Assembly (NCBI GenBank): GCA_910584475.1
Contig: CAJUBD010000010.1
Span: 74,529-138,528, forward strand
Direction: 5' to 3'
DNA from: an uncultured Treponema sp.
Lineage (GTDB): Bacteria; Spirochaetota; Spirochaetia; Treponematales; Treponemataceae
DNA length: 64,000 nucleotides
Below the pieces are notes generated by a model. That model was not told where the DNA came from, ran no database searches, and saw nothing but the letters and a program-made list of their open reading frames with translations. Shown piece by piece: positions 51,308 through 60,260 of this stretch (position 1 is the stretch's first letter; every line of letters starts with the position of its first letter). A program made the position numbers and the translations under genes.

Positions 51308-52642
51308 AAACGAAATCCTAAAAACTTTCGAGCCGCGTTCTTCCGACCAAATCTCTTTTCTTTCTTTTGGAATTGAATCAATTTCATCGGCAACAAAACC
51401 CAATTTTTCAAACCAATCCGCGGTCTGCGTCGTCAAAATGAAAACGGATTTTGCGCCGAGCGATTTTGCTTTTTCCAACAAAAAATTTATCATCTTTGGT
51501 CCTACGCCCATGTTGCCGTAACTTTCATCCACCGCGACGGAATAAATTTCTGCTTGGTCGTCGTCATATTTTTTGAGCGCGGCGCACGCGTGTATTCCGC
51601 CATCTACATTGTATACAATATAATTGTATAATTGAGATTTTAGCATTTGAAAATTTCGCGGCAAAAGAATTCCGCTTTTTATGAACGGATTCATCAGCGA
51701 AAGCACGGATGGAATGTCCTCGCCGCGCATCGGGCGAAAGTCGCCGTAACCATCGTTGAAAATCATTGTGCCGCTTCCGATTGCGGAGAAGATTTCGCAT
51801 GGTAAAATCCCTTCTGTGTTTCCGTTCAAAATGTGAATTCGCGCCACTCCGTTTTCGCAAGCGTTTTTTGCGAGCGCGAAAATCGCGAGTAATTTTTCTT
51901 TGTGCGAATCTTTTTCGGAAATTGAATTCGAATTCAATTTTAAAATCTTCGACAACATTTCCACGTTCATTGCGGGAATGTTTCCGTCTTGCGACAAAGC
52001 GATTTCATTCGGCAAAGAAAATTCTTCTTTCGTAATTTTCGCGTTTGGCAAAATGAAAAAGAGTTTTTCGGCTTTGAGAAGAATCGCAATTTGCGCCGCG
52101 AGTTCGGCGGAAGAAATGTTGTAGGGCTTTCCCAAATCGTTCCAGCCGATGCATGGAAAAATCGGAATGAAGCCATTGTCCAAAGTCTGCTTGATTGCTT
52201 CGATTTTGATTTTGTCGATTTCGCCCGCGCAACCAAAATCCGTTCCGTCGATGATTCCCTTTCCTCGCGCCTTTACCCAATTTCCAATCACGGCGGTGAG
52301 ATGCTCGCCTGCCAAAATGTTCATGATGTTGTTTGCGACATCGAATGCGGCAGTTTTTATCTCGGGCATCGCGCACTCGCTTGTTATGCGGAAACCATTT
52401 TTTATTTGCCAGGAAATTTTTTGTTCTTCGAGCGCACTGTTGATTTGAGTGCGCGCGCCAGGAATGATGATTACTTTTATTCCCGCTTCGTGAATAAGGC
52501 TGATGTCGTGAATGTGGCTTGGCAAAAGCGGCGAGCCGATGATTTCGTCGTCGATGTGGATTACGGCGAGCGCGTTTTTGAAAACTTTAATGTAATTTAT
52601 GACATCGCGAATTTCGTTCGCCTTTTCCGTGATTTCCCGCAT
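51305..52642 (-). CDS. argA: Amino-acid N-acetyltransferase (N-acetylglutamate synthase)
   Basis: First step of arginine synthesis. 445 residues: amino-acid kinase-like domain (IKVIIIPGARTQIN, ELAAQIAILLKAEKLFF) and a C-terminal GNAT domain (IYSVAVDESYGNMGVGPKMI). This two-domain order is that of ArgA. Other arg genes are not in the window. No strong Shine-Dalgarno is visible. Confidence 0.9.
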   Translation of the reverse strand: MREITEKANEIRDVINYIKVFKNALAVIHIDDEIIGSPLLPSHIHDISLIHEAGIKVIIIPGARTQINSALEEQKISWQIKNGFRITSECAMPEIKTAAFDVANNIMNILAGEHLTAVIGNWVKARGKGIIDGTDFGCAGEIDKIKIEAIKQTLDNGFIPIFPCIGWNDLGKPYNISSAELAAQIAILLKAEKLFFILPNAKITKEEFSLPNEIALSQDGNIPAMNVEMLSKILKLNSNSISEKDSHKEKLLAIFALAKNACENGVARIHILNGNTEGILPCEIFSAIGSGTMIFNDGYGDFRPMRGEDIPSVLSLMNPFIKSGILLPRNFQMLKSQLYNYIVYNVDGGIHACAALKKYDDDQAEIYSVAVDESYGNMGVGPKMINFLLEKAKSLGAKSVFILTTQTADWFEKLGFVADEIDSIPKERKEIWSEERGSKVFRISF

Positions 52643-52651
52643 AATTTAATT

Positions 52652-53482
52652 TTATCGTAAATTCTCTTTTGAGTAAATACAGCCGCAATAATCTTGGCGA
52701 TACAAGCCGTATTCTTTTGAAAGTTCCAAACTTCGCTTGAATCCGTTTTGCTTTTTGAAATCCGCATATAAATATTTCGTGGGGAAAAAATTCTCTGAGA
52801 TGGAAGCGGAAGAAAATCGCGCGGAATTAAGAATGCTCGTCATTTCGAGCGGAGTCGAGAAATCTTTTTTTGGAGTGGAGGAATTTCTTTTCGGATAATT
52901 ATTTTCTGAAAATTTCTTCGAAGAATTTTCTGCGTGAGATTCGGCTTGCGCTTGCGCGATTTTTTCAAGATTGCTTTTTTCAAGTTCCGCGCCGATTTCG
53001 TTTATTTTTTGCGCGTCCTTGTGCGGGCTTATCGAAAGGGTCGTGGTAAAAAAATCGAATTTATTTTTTCTCGCAAAATCAAACGCGCGTTCCATTCGCA
53101 ATTTATAACAACGCCGACAACGTTCGCCGCGTTCGCGTTCGTTTTGCAAATTGTCACGTTCGGCTTGAACGGCATCGAAAAATTCTTGCGGAAAATATTC
53201 GGCTTCTACCAAATTGAAATTTTCGTTCTTCGAATCCGCAGAAAATTTCGGCAGAAAATTTTTCAATTCCTCAAGTCGCCGCGCGTACTCGGTTTTCGGA
53301 TGAATATTCGGATTATAATAGAAAATCGTGATTTCAAAAAATCGGCGCAAATATTCAAGGACATAAGAGGAGCACGGAGCGCAGCAAGCATGCAAAAGCA
53401 AAGAGGGCTTTTTTTCATCGCGAGAAATTTCTTTTTGGATTTCGTCAAGTTTTGTGGAAAGCCACCGCGCGTAATTTTGCAT
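52652..53482 (-). CDS. queH: Epoxyqueuosine reductase QueH with an inserted repeat-derived segment
   Basis: Last step of queuosine synthesis in tRNA. 276 residues. Cys motifs HACCAPCSSY, GERCRRCYKLRM and YRQDYCGC are intact, as are YYNPNIHP and SISPHKD. Between INEIGAELEK and FFPTKYLYADFKKQNGFKR there are about 50 extra Ser/Asn-rich residues that normal QueH lacks. The DNA there holds GTCATTTCGAGCGGAGTCGA, a type of short dispersed repeat. The insertion stays in frame and misses all motifs, so the enzyme could still work. Confidence 0.88.
   Translation of the reverse strand: MQNYARWLSTKLDEIQKEISRDEKKPSLLLHACCAPCSSYVLEYLRRFFEITIFYYNPNIHPKTEYARRLEELKNFLPKFSADSKNENFNLVEAEYFPQEFFDAVQAERDNLQNERERGERCRRCYKLRMERAFDFARKNKFDFFTTTLSISPHKDAQKINEIGAELEKSNLEKIAQAQAESHAENSSKKFSENNYPKRNSSTPKKDFSTPLEMTSILNSARFSSASISENFFPTKYLYADFKKQNGFKRSLELSKEYGLYRQDYCGCIYSKENLR
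52838..52880 (-). repeat. Dispersed repeat element inside queH
   Basis: TCGTCATTTCGAGCGGAGTC and the following GAGAAATCT, translated on the minus strand as DFSTPLEMT. Similar short repeats occur between genes in many bacterial genomes. Confidence 0.55.
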
Positions 53483-53558
53483 AATTTATTTTAACGGAAT
53501 TTTTTGTGTTCTGCAAGGATGCCTTGCCTTTGATAATAACCCGAATTTGATAATTTGC

Positions 53559-54752
53559 TCACTGTTGAAAAAATAAAGAAGATTGGTATTCCAATTTATT
53601 ATTAACAGGATTGAGATTTTCACGCACAGAAAAATCTGGCACACTGAAAATTTTGTCCAACACCATCAACGCCGCGCCGTAAGAAACTGCGCGTTTATAG
53701 ACGGTCGCGTTTTCTATAGATTTTTTCTTGTTCCATTTATAAGGCCAAAGCCGAACGCATTCTTGCCGAATCAGTTTGATGAGATTTTCCGAAAAATGCT
53801 TTTCAATTCCGCCGACGAAAATCAATTCCAGCGAAAGCGTGTTTGCCAAGAGCGCGACATTTTGGCTGAGTTCTAGAAAAATTTTTTGCGCTTCTTCACT
53901 TTCAAGATTCAGAATATCTTGTGTAGCCAGCGAGAATTGCGAAGAGCTTGACTCGCGCCAAAGCATGCTTCGAAATTCGCCTGCGCATGAATTCGCGCCG
54001 TGAAAAATTTTTCCATTGGAAACAAACCCAAGTCCGACGGAAATATTTTTTGGAGAATTTTTTATCGGATGGAGTCTGCGGTGGTCGATGAAAACATATA
54101 AAAAATTCTTCGCCGGTTTCACTTTGTCGCGGAATTTTTCGGTATAGCAGCAACATCGCGCGTCATTTTCCAAAAAAAATGGAATGTCCGCAATGTCACT
54201 TACTGCCTGCATTATGTTGAACGGCTTTTCGATTAAAAGCGGAATCGACTGAATTATTTTTTTGTTTTCAATATCCACGATTCCGGGAACGCCCAGTCCA
54301 ATTCCTGCGATGGAAATTCGCATTCGCGCCGCGTTTTCTTGCAACAATTTTATTCCGCTTTGAAGGATTCCAGAAAAACCATTTTTGGCATAATCGCCCT
54401 CGTCAATTCTTTGAACCGACTCGAACAAAATCGTTCCGCACAAATCCGTGAGACAGACGAACATTTGTTCCGTGTTGATTTGGATTCCGCCGGCGCAGGC
54501 AAAGCTTCCGTTTATTTCCAAAAAAATTCGCTTTCTTCCGCCTTGTGGTCGCGATTCGCCGAACGCCGTTTCTTGCACGAGATTTTTCCGCTCAAGACGC
54601 GAAATTATTCTCGTTACCGTGGATTTATCCATTTTTAAAATCGATGCAATTTCGACTCGACTGATTTTTTTTTCCCGCCAAATCAAATTGAGAATTCGTA
54701 TAATGTTCAGATCCGAAAGCGAATTCAAAACGCGCACAAATTCATTATGCAT
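53559..54752 (-). CDS. ROK family transcriptional regulator (NagC/XylR type)
   Basis: 397 residues: N-terminal winged helix (ISRVEIASILKMDKSTVTRI), then a ROK sugar-binding domain (IGLGVPGIVD, FLENDARCC). The usual ROK zinc motif is incomplete (CAGEFRSMLWRE). Probably represses sugar genes; the target is not adjacent. No good Shine-Dalgarno was seen. Confidence 0.9.
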   Translation of the reverse strand: MHNEFVRVLNSLSDLNIIRILNLIWREKKISRVEIASILKMDKSTVTRIISRLERKNLVQETAFGESRPQGGRKRIFLEINGSFACAGGIQINTEQMFVCLTDLCGTILFESVQRIDEGDYAKNGFSGILQSGIKLLQENAARMRISIAGIGLGVPGIVDIENKKIIQSIPLLIEKPFNIMQAVSDIADIPFFLENDARCCCYTEKFRDKVKPAKNFLYVFIDHRRLHPIKNSPKNISVGLGFVSNGKIFHGANSCAGEFRSMLWRESSSSQFSLATQDILNLESEEAQKIFLELSQNVALLANTLSLELIFVGGIEKHFSENLIKLIRQECVRLWPYKWNKKKSIENATVYKRAVSYGAALMVLDKIFSVPDFSVRENLNPVNNKLEYQSSLFFQQ

Positions 54753-54841
54753 ATTTTCGCGAAAACTTCAACTTGAAAACGCGCGGTGAAAAAGGGAAAT
54801 CAAAATAGGTTTTCATGCGCCATAAAACTTCGTGGAAAAAT

Positions 54842-54870
54842 TTGCTCAAAAGAAAATTGTGTGCTATAAT
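54842..54870 (+). promoter_or_regulatory. Promoter of the class I methyltransferase gene with a long leader
   Basis: TTGCTC at 54842-54847, 17-nt spacer, TATAAT at 54865-54870 with an upstream TG. About 210 nt of leader follow, with hairpins at 54890-54930 (palindromic repeat family), AAGTTTGGAAACTT and CGAAAG/CTTTCG near 55027-55045. Confidence 0.6.
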
Positions 54871-55089
54871 AAAAGTCTGTAATGGATATATGATAAAAGC
54901 GCCACTAAAATAGCGTGGCATTTTTATCATAACAAGTTTGGAAACTTGCGCTACAATTTTCAAACTTTCTTAATTGACTTGCGCATCGCAATGAATTGCT
55001 TAGTGCGCACGCTAAAAAGCCGATGTCGAAAGTCGCAATCTTTCGGGTTGCTAGAAATTTCGCTCTTGACTTTTTATATGGGAGAAAAA

Positions 55090-55839
55090 ATGGAAAAACG
55101 CTCTTGGTTTGAAAATGAATCGTTTTGGAAAAATTATGGTCCGATAATGTTTGACGCGCCGCGATGGGCGGAAGCGCATGGAATCGCCGAAGCTGTCTGC
55201 AAGATTGCGGGGCTTTCAAAAGGCGGCTCGGTTTTGGACGCGGGCTGCGGTCCTGGACGAATCAGCGTGGAACTTGCCTTGCGCGGACTTGAAGTTACGG
55301 GAGTGGATTTGATTCAAGCCGAACTTGACGCTGCGAAAGAAAGCGCGGAAGATGAAGGCGTTAAAATCGAATTTATCAAAGCCGACTTGCGAAATTTTTC
55401 TAGCGAAAAGAAATTCGACTGCGCTGTGAATCTTTACACTTCGTTCGGATACTGCGACACAATCGAAGAAGACATTCAAATCTTGCGCCGCATTTCAGAC
55501 TGCGTTCGTCCGGGTGGATTTTTCATCATTGAATGCACAAGCCGCGAATGTGCCGTAAAATATTTTACGGAAGGCGAGTGGTTCGAGCGCGCCGGAATGA
55601 CTGTGCTCACGCAATTTTCGGTGGAAGGCGCGTGGGAAGGCTTGCGCTCAAAATGGATTTTGTTCGGAAAGGACGGCGGCAGAATCGAGCACGAATTCGT
55701 GCAGCGGCTTTATTCCGCAGTCGAACTCAAGCGGCTGATTTTGGCAAGCGGATTTTCGTCCGCGGAAATTTACGGCGGTTTCAATTTCGAGCTGTACAAC
55801 CAAAACGCCAAGACAATGGTCATCATCGCGCGAAAATGA
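55090..55839 (+). CDS. Class I SAM-dependent methyltransferase
   Basis: 249 residues from the ATG at 55090 (GGGAG upstream). SAM motif I VLDAGCGPGRIS, motif II EVTGVDLI, then CAVNLYTSFGY and a glycine loop VRPGGFFIIE. A small-molecule substrate is likely (UbiE/SmtA-like) but unknown. The long structured leader is unusual for such a gene. Confidence 0.85.
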   Translation: MEKRSWFENESFWKNYGPIMFDAPRWAEAHGIAEAVCKIAGLSKGGSVLDAGCGPGRISVELALRGLEVTGVDLIQAELDAAKESAEDEGVKIEFIKADLRNFSSEKKFDCAVNLYTSFGYCDTIEEDIQILRRISDCVRPGGFFIIECTSRECAVKYFTEGEWFERAGMTVLTQFSVEGAWEGLRSKWILFGKDGGRIEHEFVQRLYSAVELKRLILASGFSSAEIYGGFNFELYNQNAKTMVIIARK

Positions 55840-55998
55840 TTTTTGTGCGACAAAAATCATTTTCGCATAAGGACAAGGAGTTGATTTATGACAATGTAAG
55901 CAAAATAAAATTCATTTTTTCCAAATAATCTATAGTAATTTTTTGCGAAATGTGATATAATTTTAATACTTTATTTTTGGAAAAACGAGGCTCAAAAA

Positions 55999-56814
55999 TT
56001 GTTGTTGGTCGATAAGGAAATTAAGGCTTTTGCCCAAAATGGACACCTCATCATTTCGGCTTATGACGAAAAAAATGTCAACTGCATTTCTTACGATTTG
56101 TTTGTTGAACAAATTCTTTCCAACGAAAAAGAATTTTCAACTTATGATTTGCAGCCGGGTGAAATTGTGTTTGTCCAGACAAAAGAAAGAATTTCGCTTC
56201 CCGATGACATTACGGCTGAAGTCGGCGAAAAAAATTCAAAAATGCGGCTCGGACTGAAAGTCGATGCGCCGCGTTATTTTCCTGGGCACACGACAAATAT
56301 TTTTCTCAGAGTTCAAAACCTTTCCGGCAATGTAATTCAAATTTGCAAAAATGATTCAATCGCGCAAATGTTTTTCGAACGGCTTTCTCAAACGCCCGAA
56401 CGCAACTATGCGGCGCAAGAAGGAAATTCTTTTGAAGGCGAGGACAAATTCAGAGGGCTGGGAAATTACAAGGACGAATATGAAAAGCGCATAAGGGGCA
56501 AAGTCGAACAAGCGGAGCAAACAATCGAAAATGTTTCTGGCAAAATTTATTCAAATGTCATCACATTGATGGGCGTTCTTGTCGCCGTGTTCGCTTTGCT
56601 TTCAATAGATTATCATGCGTTTACGCAGGCGATTGTTGACTTTAAATTCATACTTACGATGAATTTGACTTTAGTCCTTTGCATCGTTTCAATTTTCGGC
56701 TTGATTTTTTGCTTTTTCAATCGACCAAAATCAAAATGGTTTTCAATCGCATATATCTTGCTGATGTTGGTTTTGGCAATTCCAACTATTATTTTGTGCA
56801 TAAAATTTTTTTGA
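55999..56814 (+). CDS. Membrane-anchored dCTP deaminase/dUTPase-like protein
   Basis: 271 residues from TTG (one of three consecutive TTGs; CGAGG upstream). Residues about 25-130 follow the dCTP deaminase/dUTPase pattern: SYDLFVEQIL, LQPGEIVFVQTKERISLPDD, NSKMRLGLKV, YFPGHTTNIFLRVQNL and SIAQMFFERL. Several catalytic positions differ, so it may bind rather than convert nucleotides. A helical stretch (150-185) and three membrane helices (about 190-270) follow. Soluble dCTP deaminases act in phage defence; a membrane-tethered form is not familiar to me. Confidence 0.65.
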   Translation: MLLVDKEIKAFAQNGHLIISAYDEKNVNCISYDLFVEQILSNEKEFSTYDLQPGEIVFVQTKERISLPDDITAEVGEKNSKMRLGLKVDAPRYFPGHTTNIFLRVQNLSGNVIQICKNDSIAQMFFERLSQTPERNYAAQEGNSFEGEDKFRGLGNYKDEYEKRIRGKVEQAEQTIENVSGKIYSNVITLMGVLVAVFALLSIDYHAFTQAIVDFKFILTMNLTLVLCIVSIFGLIFCFFNRPKSKWFSIAYILLMLVLAIPTIILCIKFF

Positions 56815-56841
56815 TAAAATTTATAAGGGGTAAATAAAATT

Positions 56842-57786
56842 ATGAAAAAAATCTTTTTTTTCGCGGCGGCACTTTCCGCGATTCTTCTTTCGTCTTGCGC
56901 GAAAAAAAGTTCGGCTTTGAAAATCGGCGTGATTCAGCTTGTGGAGCATCCCGCGCTTGACAACAACTACAAAGGTTTCGTTGACGGTCTTGCCGAAGCG
57001 GGCTATGTCGATGGCGAAAACATTGTCATAGACTACGAAAACGCGCAGGGCGAGCAGTCTAATTGCGTTACGATTGCGCAAAAATTGGTGAACGACAAAT
57101 GCGACTTGATTTTTGCGATTGCCACTCCGGCGGCGCAGGCGGTCGCGAATCAGACTTCGGAAATCCCGATTTTGGTTTCTTCGGTGACTGATCCTGCTTC
57201 GGCTCAGCTTGTCAATTCCAATGAACATCCCGGCGTGAATGTTTCGGGCACTTCCGATCTCACTCCTTGCGCGGCGCAAATTGATTTGCTCAAGCGGATT
57301 TTTCCAGACACGAAAAAAGTCGGAATGCTTTTTTGTTCGAGCGAAGAAAATTCGCGCTTCCAAGTCAATCTTGCAGAAGCCCAATGCGACAAACTCGGAC
57401 TTGAATATGTGGAGGCGACGGTTTCAAATACTAACGAAGTCCAGCAAGTTGTGCAAAGTTTGGTGGGAAAAGTTGACGCGATTTACGCGCCTACAGACAA
57501 TATGATCGCTTCCACAATGGCGACGGTCGCGCTTGTCACCACGCCAAACAAAATTCCCGTAATGTGCGGCGAAGACGGAATGGTTCAAGGCGGCGGACTT
57601 TGCACATTTGGAATCAACTATTACGAATTGGGAAAGCAGACGGCGAAAATGGCTGTGGAAATTTTGCGCGACGGAAAAAATCCTGCGGAAATGCCGATTC
57701 AATATTTGGAAAAATGCGACTTTTCCTACAATGCCGATACGGCGCGGGAATTGGGCGTTACTTTTCCCAACGATTTGTTGGAATAG
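56842..57786 (+). CDS. trpX: ABC transporter substrate-binding lipoprotein (TrpX-like)
   Basis: 314 residues. Lipobox LLSSC; family blocks LKIGVIQLVEHPALDN, GLAEAGYVDGENI, VSSVTDPASAQLV and YAPTDNMIAS. The ABC_sub_bind family with the permease and ATPase below is typical of aromatic amino-acid uptake (TrpXYZ), though the ligand is not proven. AAGGGG precedes the ATG. Confidence 0.88.
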   Translation: MKKIFFFAAALSAILLSSCAKKSSALKIGVIQLVEHPALDNNYKGFVDGLAEAGYVDGENIVIDYENAQGEQSNCVTIAQKLVNDKCDLIFAIATPAAQAVANQTSEIPILVSSVTDPASAQLVNSNEHPGVNVSGTSDLTPCAAQIDLLKRIFPDTKKVGMLFCSSEENSRFQVNLAEAQCDKLGLEYVEATVSNTNEVQQVVQSLVGKVDAIYAPTDNMIASTMATVALVTTPNKIPVMCGEDGMVQGGGLCTFGINYYELGKQTAKMAVEILRDGKNPAEMPIQYLEKCDFSYNADTARELGVTFPNDLLE

Positions 57787-57794
57787 GGGTTTGC

Positions 57795-57830
57795 AAGCGA
57801 GGAATCTTTTTGCAAAAAGATTCCTCCACT
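57795..57830. repeat. Inverted repeat inserted between trpX and trpY
   Basis: GAGGAATCTTTTT and AAAAAGATTCCTC around GCAA. It resembles the boundary of dispersed repeats like that in queH and widens the gap between the two transporter genes. Confidence 0.5.
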
Positions 57831-57988
57831 TTGTTTGAAAAGAAAGAGCTTTCGTGCTGATTTGCAAGTGCAAAATGACAAAATGAAGGTTTTTCGAAAA
57901 AGACGCTGGAATGGCGCAAAATTTTTGAATTCGAGTTTTTGAACTTCATCCAAAAACTCGTTTATTGAATTGCTCGCTTGCGCGAGCG

Positions 57989-58034
57989 AATTTGCTCTTT
58001 TTCGAAAATTGAAATTTCCGAAAAAGAGCAAATT
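57989..58034 (+). promoter_or_regulatory. 16-bp hairpin before the permease Shine-Dalgarno
   Basis: AATTTGCTCTTTTTCG (57989-58004) pairs with its complement (58019-58034) and ends just before GAGGA and the ATG at 58048. Same geometry as for groEL, AraC and NifX-like genes. Confidence 0.55.
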
Positions 58035-58047
58035 ATGAGGAAAACGA

Positions 58048-59034
58048 ATGCCACCATTTTTAGGAGCGATGCTCGGAGCTGTGAGCCAAGGGATTCTTTG
58101 GGGAATCATGGCTTTGGGCGTTTACATTACATTCAAGATTCTCAATTTTGCCGACATGACCGTGGACGGAAGTTTCGCTTTGGGCGGATGCACATGCGCG
58201 GTTCTGATCGTGAACGGCTGGAATCCGCTTTTGACGCTTTTAGTGGCGGTGGCGGCTGGAATGCTTGCCGGCGCACTCACGGGATTGCTTCACACAAAAT
58301 TGAACATTCCGGGAATCCTCGCGGGAATCTTGATGCAGCTCGCGCTTTATTCTATAAATCTGCATGTTTTGGGCGGTCCAAACAAACCGCTTGCCCGCAC
58401 GAATCTTACTATTATAAATCGCATCAGTGAATTTTTTGGCTTGAAAAAATTCTTGCCCTCACAGGCGGCAACTTTTTCCACTTTAATAACAGGAATAATT
58501 TTTGCGGCAGCTATAGTCGCTTTGCTTTACTGGTATTTCGGAACGGAAATCGGCTCTGCGATTCGCGCCACCGGCAACAATGAGCGCATGGGACGCGCAC
58601 AAGGAATAAACACGGATAATATGAAAGTGCTCGCGCTTGTGATTTCCAACGGGCTTGTCGCGCTCAGCGGCGGACTTGTAATGCAGCAGCAGCGTTTTGG
58701 CGACGTGAGCATGGGAATTGGCGCGATTGTGATTGGACTTGCCTCGATTATAATCGGCGAAGTTTTTCTCGGTGCGAAATTTTCGTTCGGAGTGCAATTG
58801 CTGGGCGTTTTGTTGGGCGCGGTGATTTACAGGATGATTATCGCGCTTGTGCTTCAGCTTGGAATGAAAAGTCAGGATATGAAACTTTTTTCGGCGATTA
58901 TAGTCGCGTTCGCGCTTTCGCTTCCGGTTTTGAAAAAGAAATTCATACGCAAGAAAAGAATTCCTGCGGCGGCAAGTGAAGATGCCTATGTTTCGCAAAA
59001 AGGCGGAAATCCTGATGCCGAAGTGAAACTGTGA
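58048..59034 (+). CDS. trpY: ABC transporter permease (TrpY-like)
   Basis: 328 residues, about eight to nine membrane helices, with the family blocks NFADMTVDGSFALGG, ALYSINLHVLGG and IRATGNNERMGRAQGI. Lies after the substrate-binding gene on the same strand. The charged tail is cytoplasmic. Confidence 0.9.
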   Translation: MPPFLGAMLGAVSQGILWGIMALGVYITFKILNFADMTVDGSFALGGCTCAVLIVNGWNPLLTLLVAVAAGMLAGALTGLLHTKLNIPGILAGILMQLALYSINLHVLGGPNKPLARTNLTIINRISEFFGLKKFLPSQAATFSTLITGIIFAAAIVALLYWYFGTEIGSAIRATGNNERMGRAQGINTDNMKVLALVISNGLVALSGGLVMQQQRFGDVSMGIGAIVIGLASIIIGEVFLGAKFSFGVQLLGVLLGAVIYRMIIALVLQLGMKSQDMKLFSAIIVAFALSLPVLKKKFIRKKRIPAAASEDAYVSQKGGNPDAEVKL

Positions 59035-59153
59035 TTTTGATGAAACGTGTCGTTGCTAGGAATGGAAGGGCTTGCGTAGATTGCTTCGTTGCGCTAGCAA
59101 TGAATGATAGAAAATATTTTCGCAAGTACAATTTCGAGGAAGTGTGAAATAAA

Positions 59154-59948
59154 ATGCTTGAAGTGAAAAACATAGCCAAAACATTCAATCCCGGTCAAAT
59201 CACGGAGCGCAAGGCATTGAAGGGCGTGAGCCTTACGCTGAACGATGGCGACTTTGTCACTGTCATCGGCGGAAACGGCGCGGGAAAATCTACGCTTTTG
59301 AATTTGATTGCGGGTGTGCATTCTTGCGATTCTGGCGAAATTTTACTCGACGGAAAAAACATCACGAACATAAAAGAGCATGAACGCGCGAAATATTTGG
59401 GACGCGTTTTCCAAGACCCGATGATGGGCACTGCCGCCTCGATGCAAATCGAAGAAAATCTTGCATTGGCGTACAAGCGCGGCAAACGTCGGACGCTTCG
59501 CTGGGGCGTCACAAATTCTGAGCGCACGATTTTCAAAGAATCGCTTTCCAAATTGGAACTCGGTTTGGAAGAGAGAATGACTTCGCGAGTCGGCTTGCTT
59601 TCTGGCGGACAGAGGCAGGCGCTTACGCTTTTGATGGCAGTGTTGCAAAAACCGCGGCTTTTGCTTTTGGACGAGCACACTGCCGCACTTGATCCAAAGA
59701 CCGCGAAAAAAGTTTTGGAACTTACGGAATTTTTTGTGCATCGCGACAATCTCACCACTTTTATGGTAACGCACAATATGCGCGACGCGATTCGCTATGG
59801 AAACCGCCTGATTATGATGCTTGACGGAAAAATCGTCTACGAAGTGAGCGGTGAGGAAAAGAAAAATCTTGAAGTGAAGGATTTGCTTGAAAAATTCCAA
59901 GTGAGTGCGGGCGTAGATTCGCTTTCGGACAAGATGTTGCTTTCTTGA
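59154..59948 (+). CDS. trpZ: ABC transporter ATPase (TrpZ-like)
   Basis: 264 residues. Walker A GGNGAGKST, Q-loop RVFQDP, signature LLSGGQRQALTLLM, Walker B LLLLDEHTAALD, His switch VTHNM. GAGGA precedes the ATG. A TTGCTTCG/GCAATGA short repeat lies in the 119-nt gap before it. Confidence 0.95.
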   Translation: MLEVKNIAKTFNPGQITERKALKGVSLTLNDGDFVTVIGGNGAGKSTLLNLIAGVHSCDSGEILLDGKNITNIKEHERAKYLGRVFQDPMMGTAASMQIEENLALAYKRGKRRTLRWGVTNSERTIFKESLSKLELGLEERMTSRVGLLSGGQRQALTLLMAVLQKPRLLLLDEHTAALDPKTAKKVLELTEFFVHRDNLTTFMVTHNMRDAIRYGNRLIMMLDGKIVYEVSGEEKKNLEVKDLLEKFQVSAGVDSLSDKMLLS

Positions 59949-60225
59949 ACGATGCGAGTTTTTGCTTTGCAAAAATTCGTAGGCAAGCTGACGGCTCATT
60001 GCGCAAAACCGTTCCGAAATTAATCATGACGACATTGAAAACCACAAGGCAGGATGAGACGGGCGCAGAAAAACCCGTGATTCTGTCGGAGCGGCGTATA
60101 GAATAAGGGCGTTGGAAGATGGTACATGATGAGCGAGTTTGTATGAAAGTCTTGCATCTTGCCACCAGGATTTTACTTCGTGTTTTAGGCAAAAATTGAT
60201 TTCCATGTCGCTTAAAGAACTTCGG

Positions 60226-60254
60226 TTGCCATTTTCCGCCAAAAATGTTATCAT
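60226..60254 (+). promoter_or_regulatory. Promoter of the 488-residue exported protein, probably leaderless
   Basis: TTGCCA at 60226-60231, 17-nt spacer, TATCAT at 60249-60254; 6 nt to the ATG at 60261, no Shine-Dalgarno. No gene is seen in 59949-60225, which starts with a CGAGTTTTTGC/GCAAAAATTCG hairpin. Confidence 0.6.
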
Positions 60255-60260
60255 AGAAAA

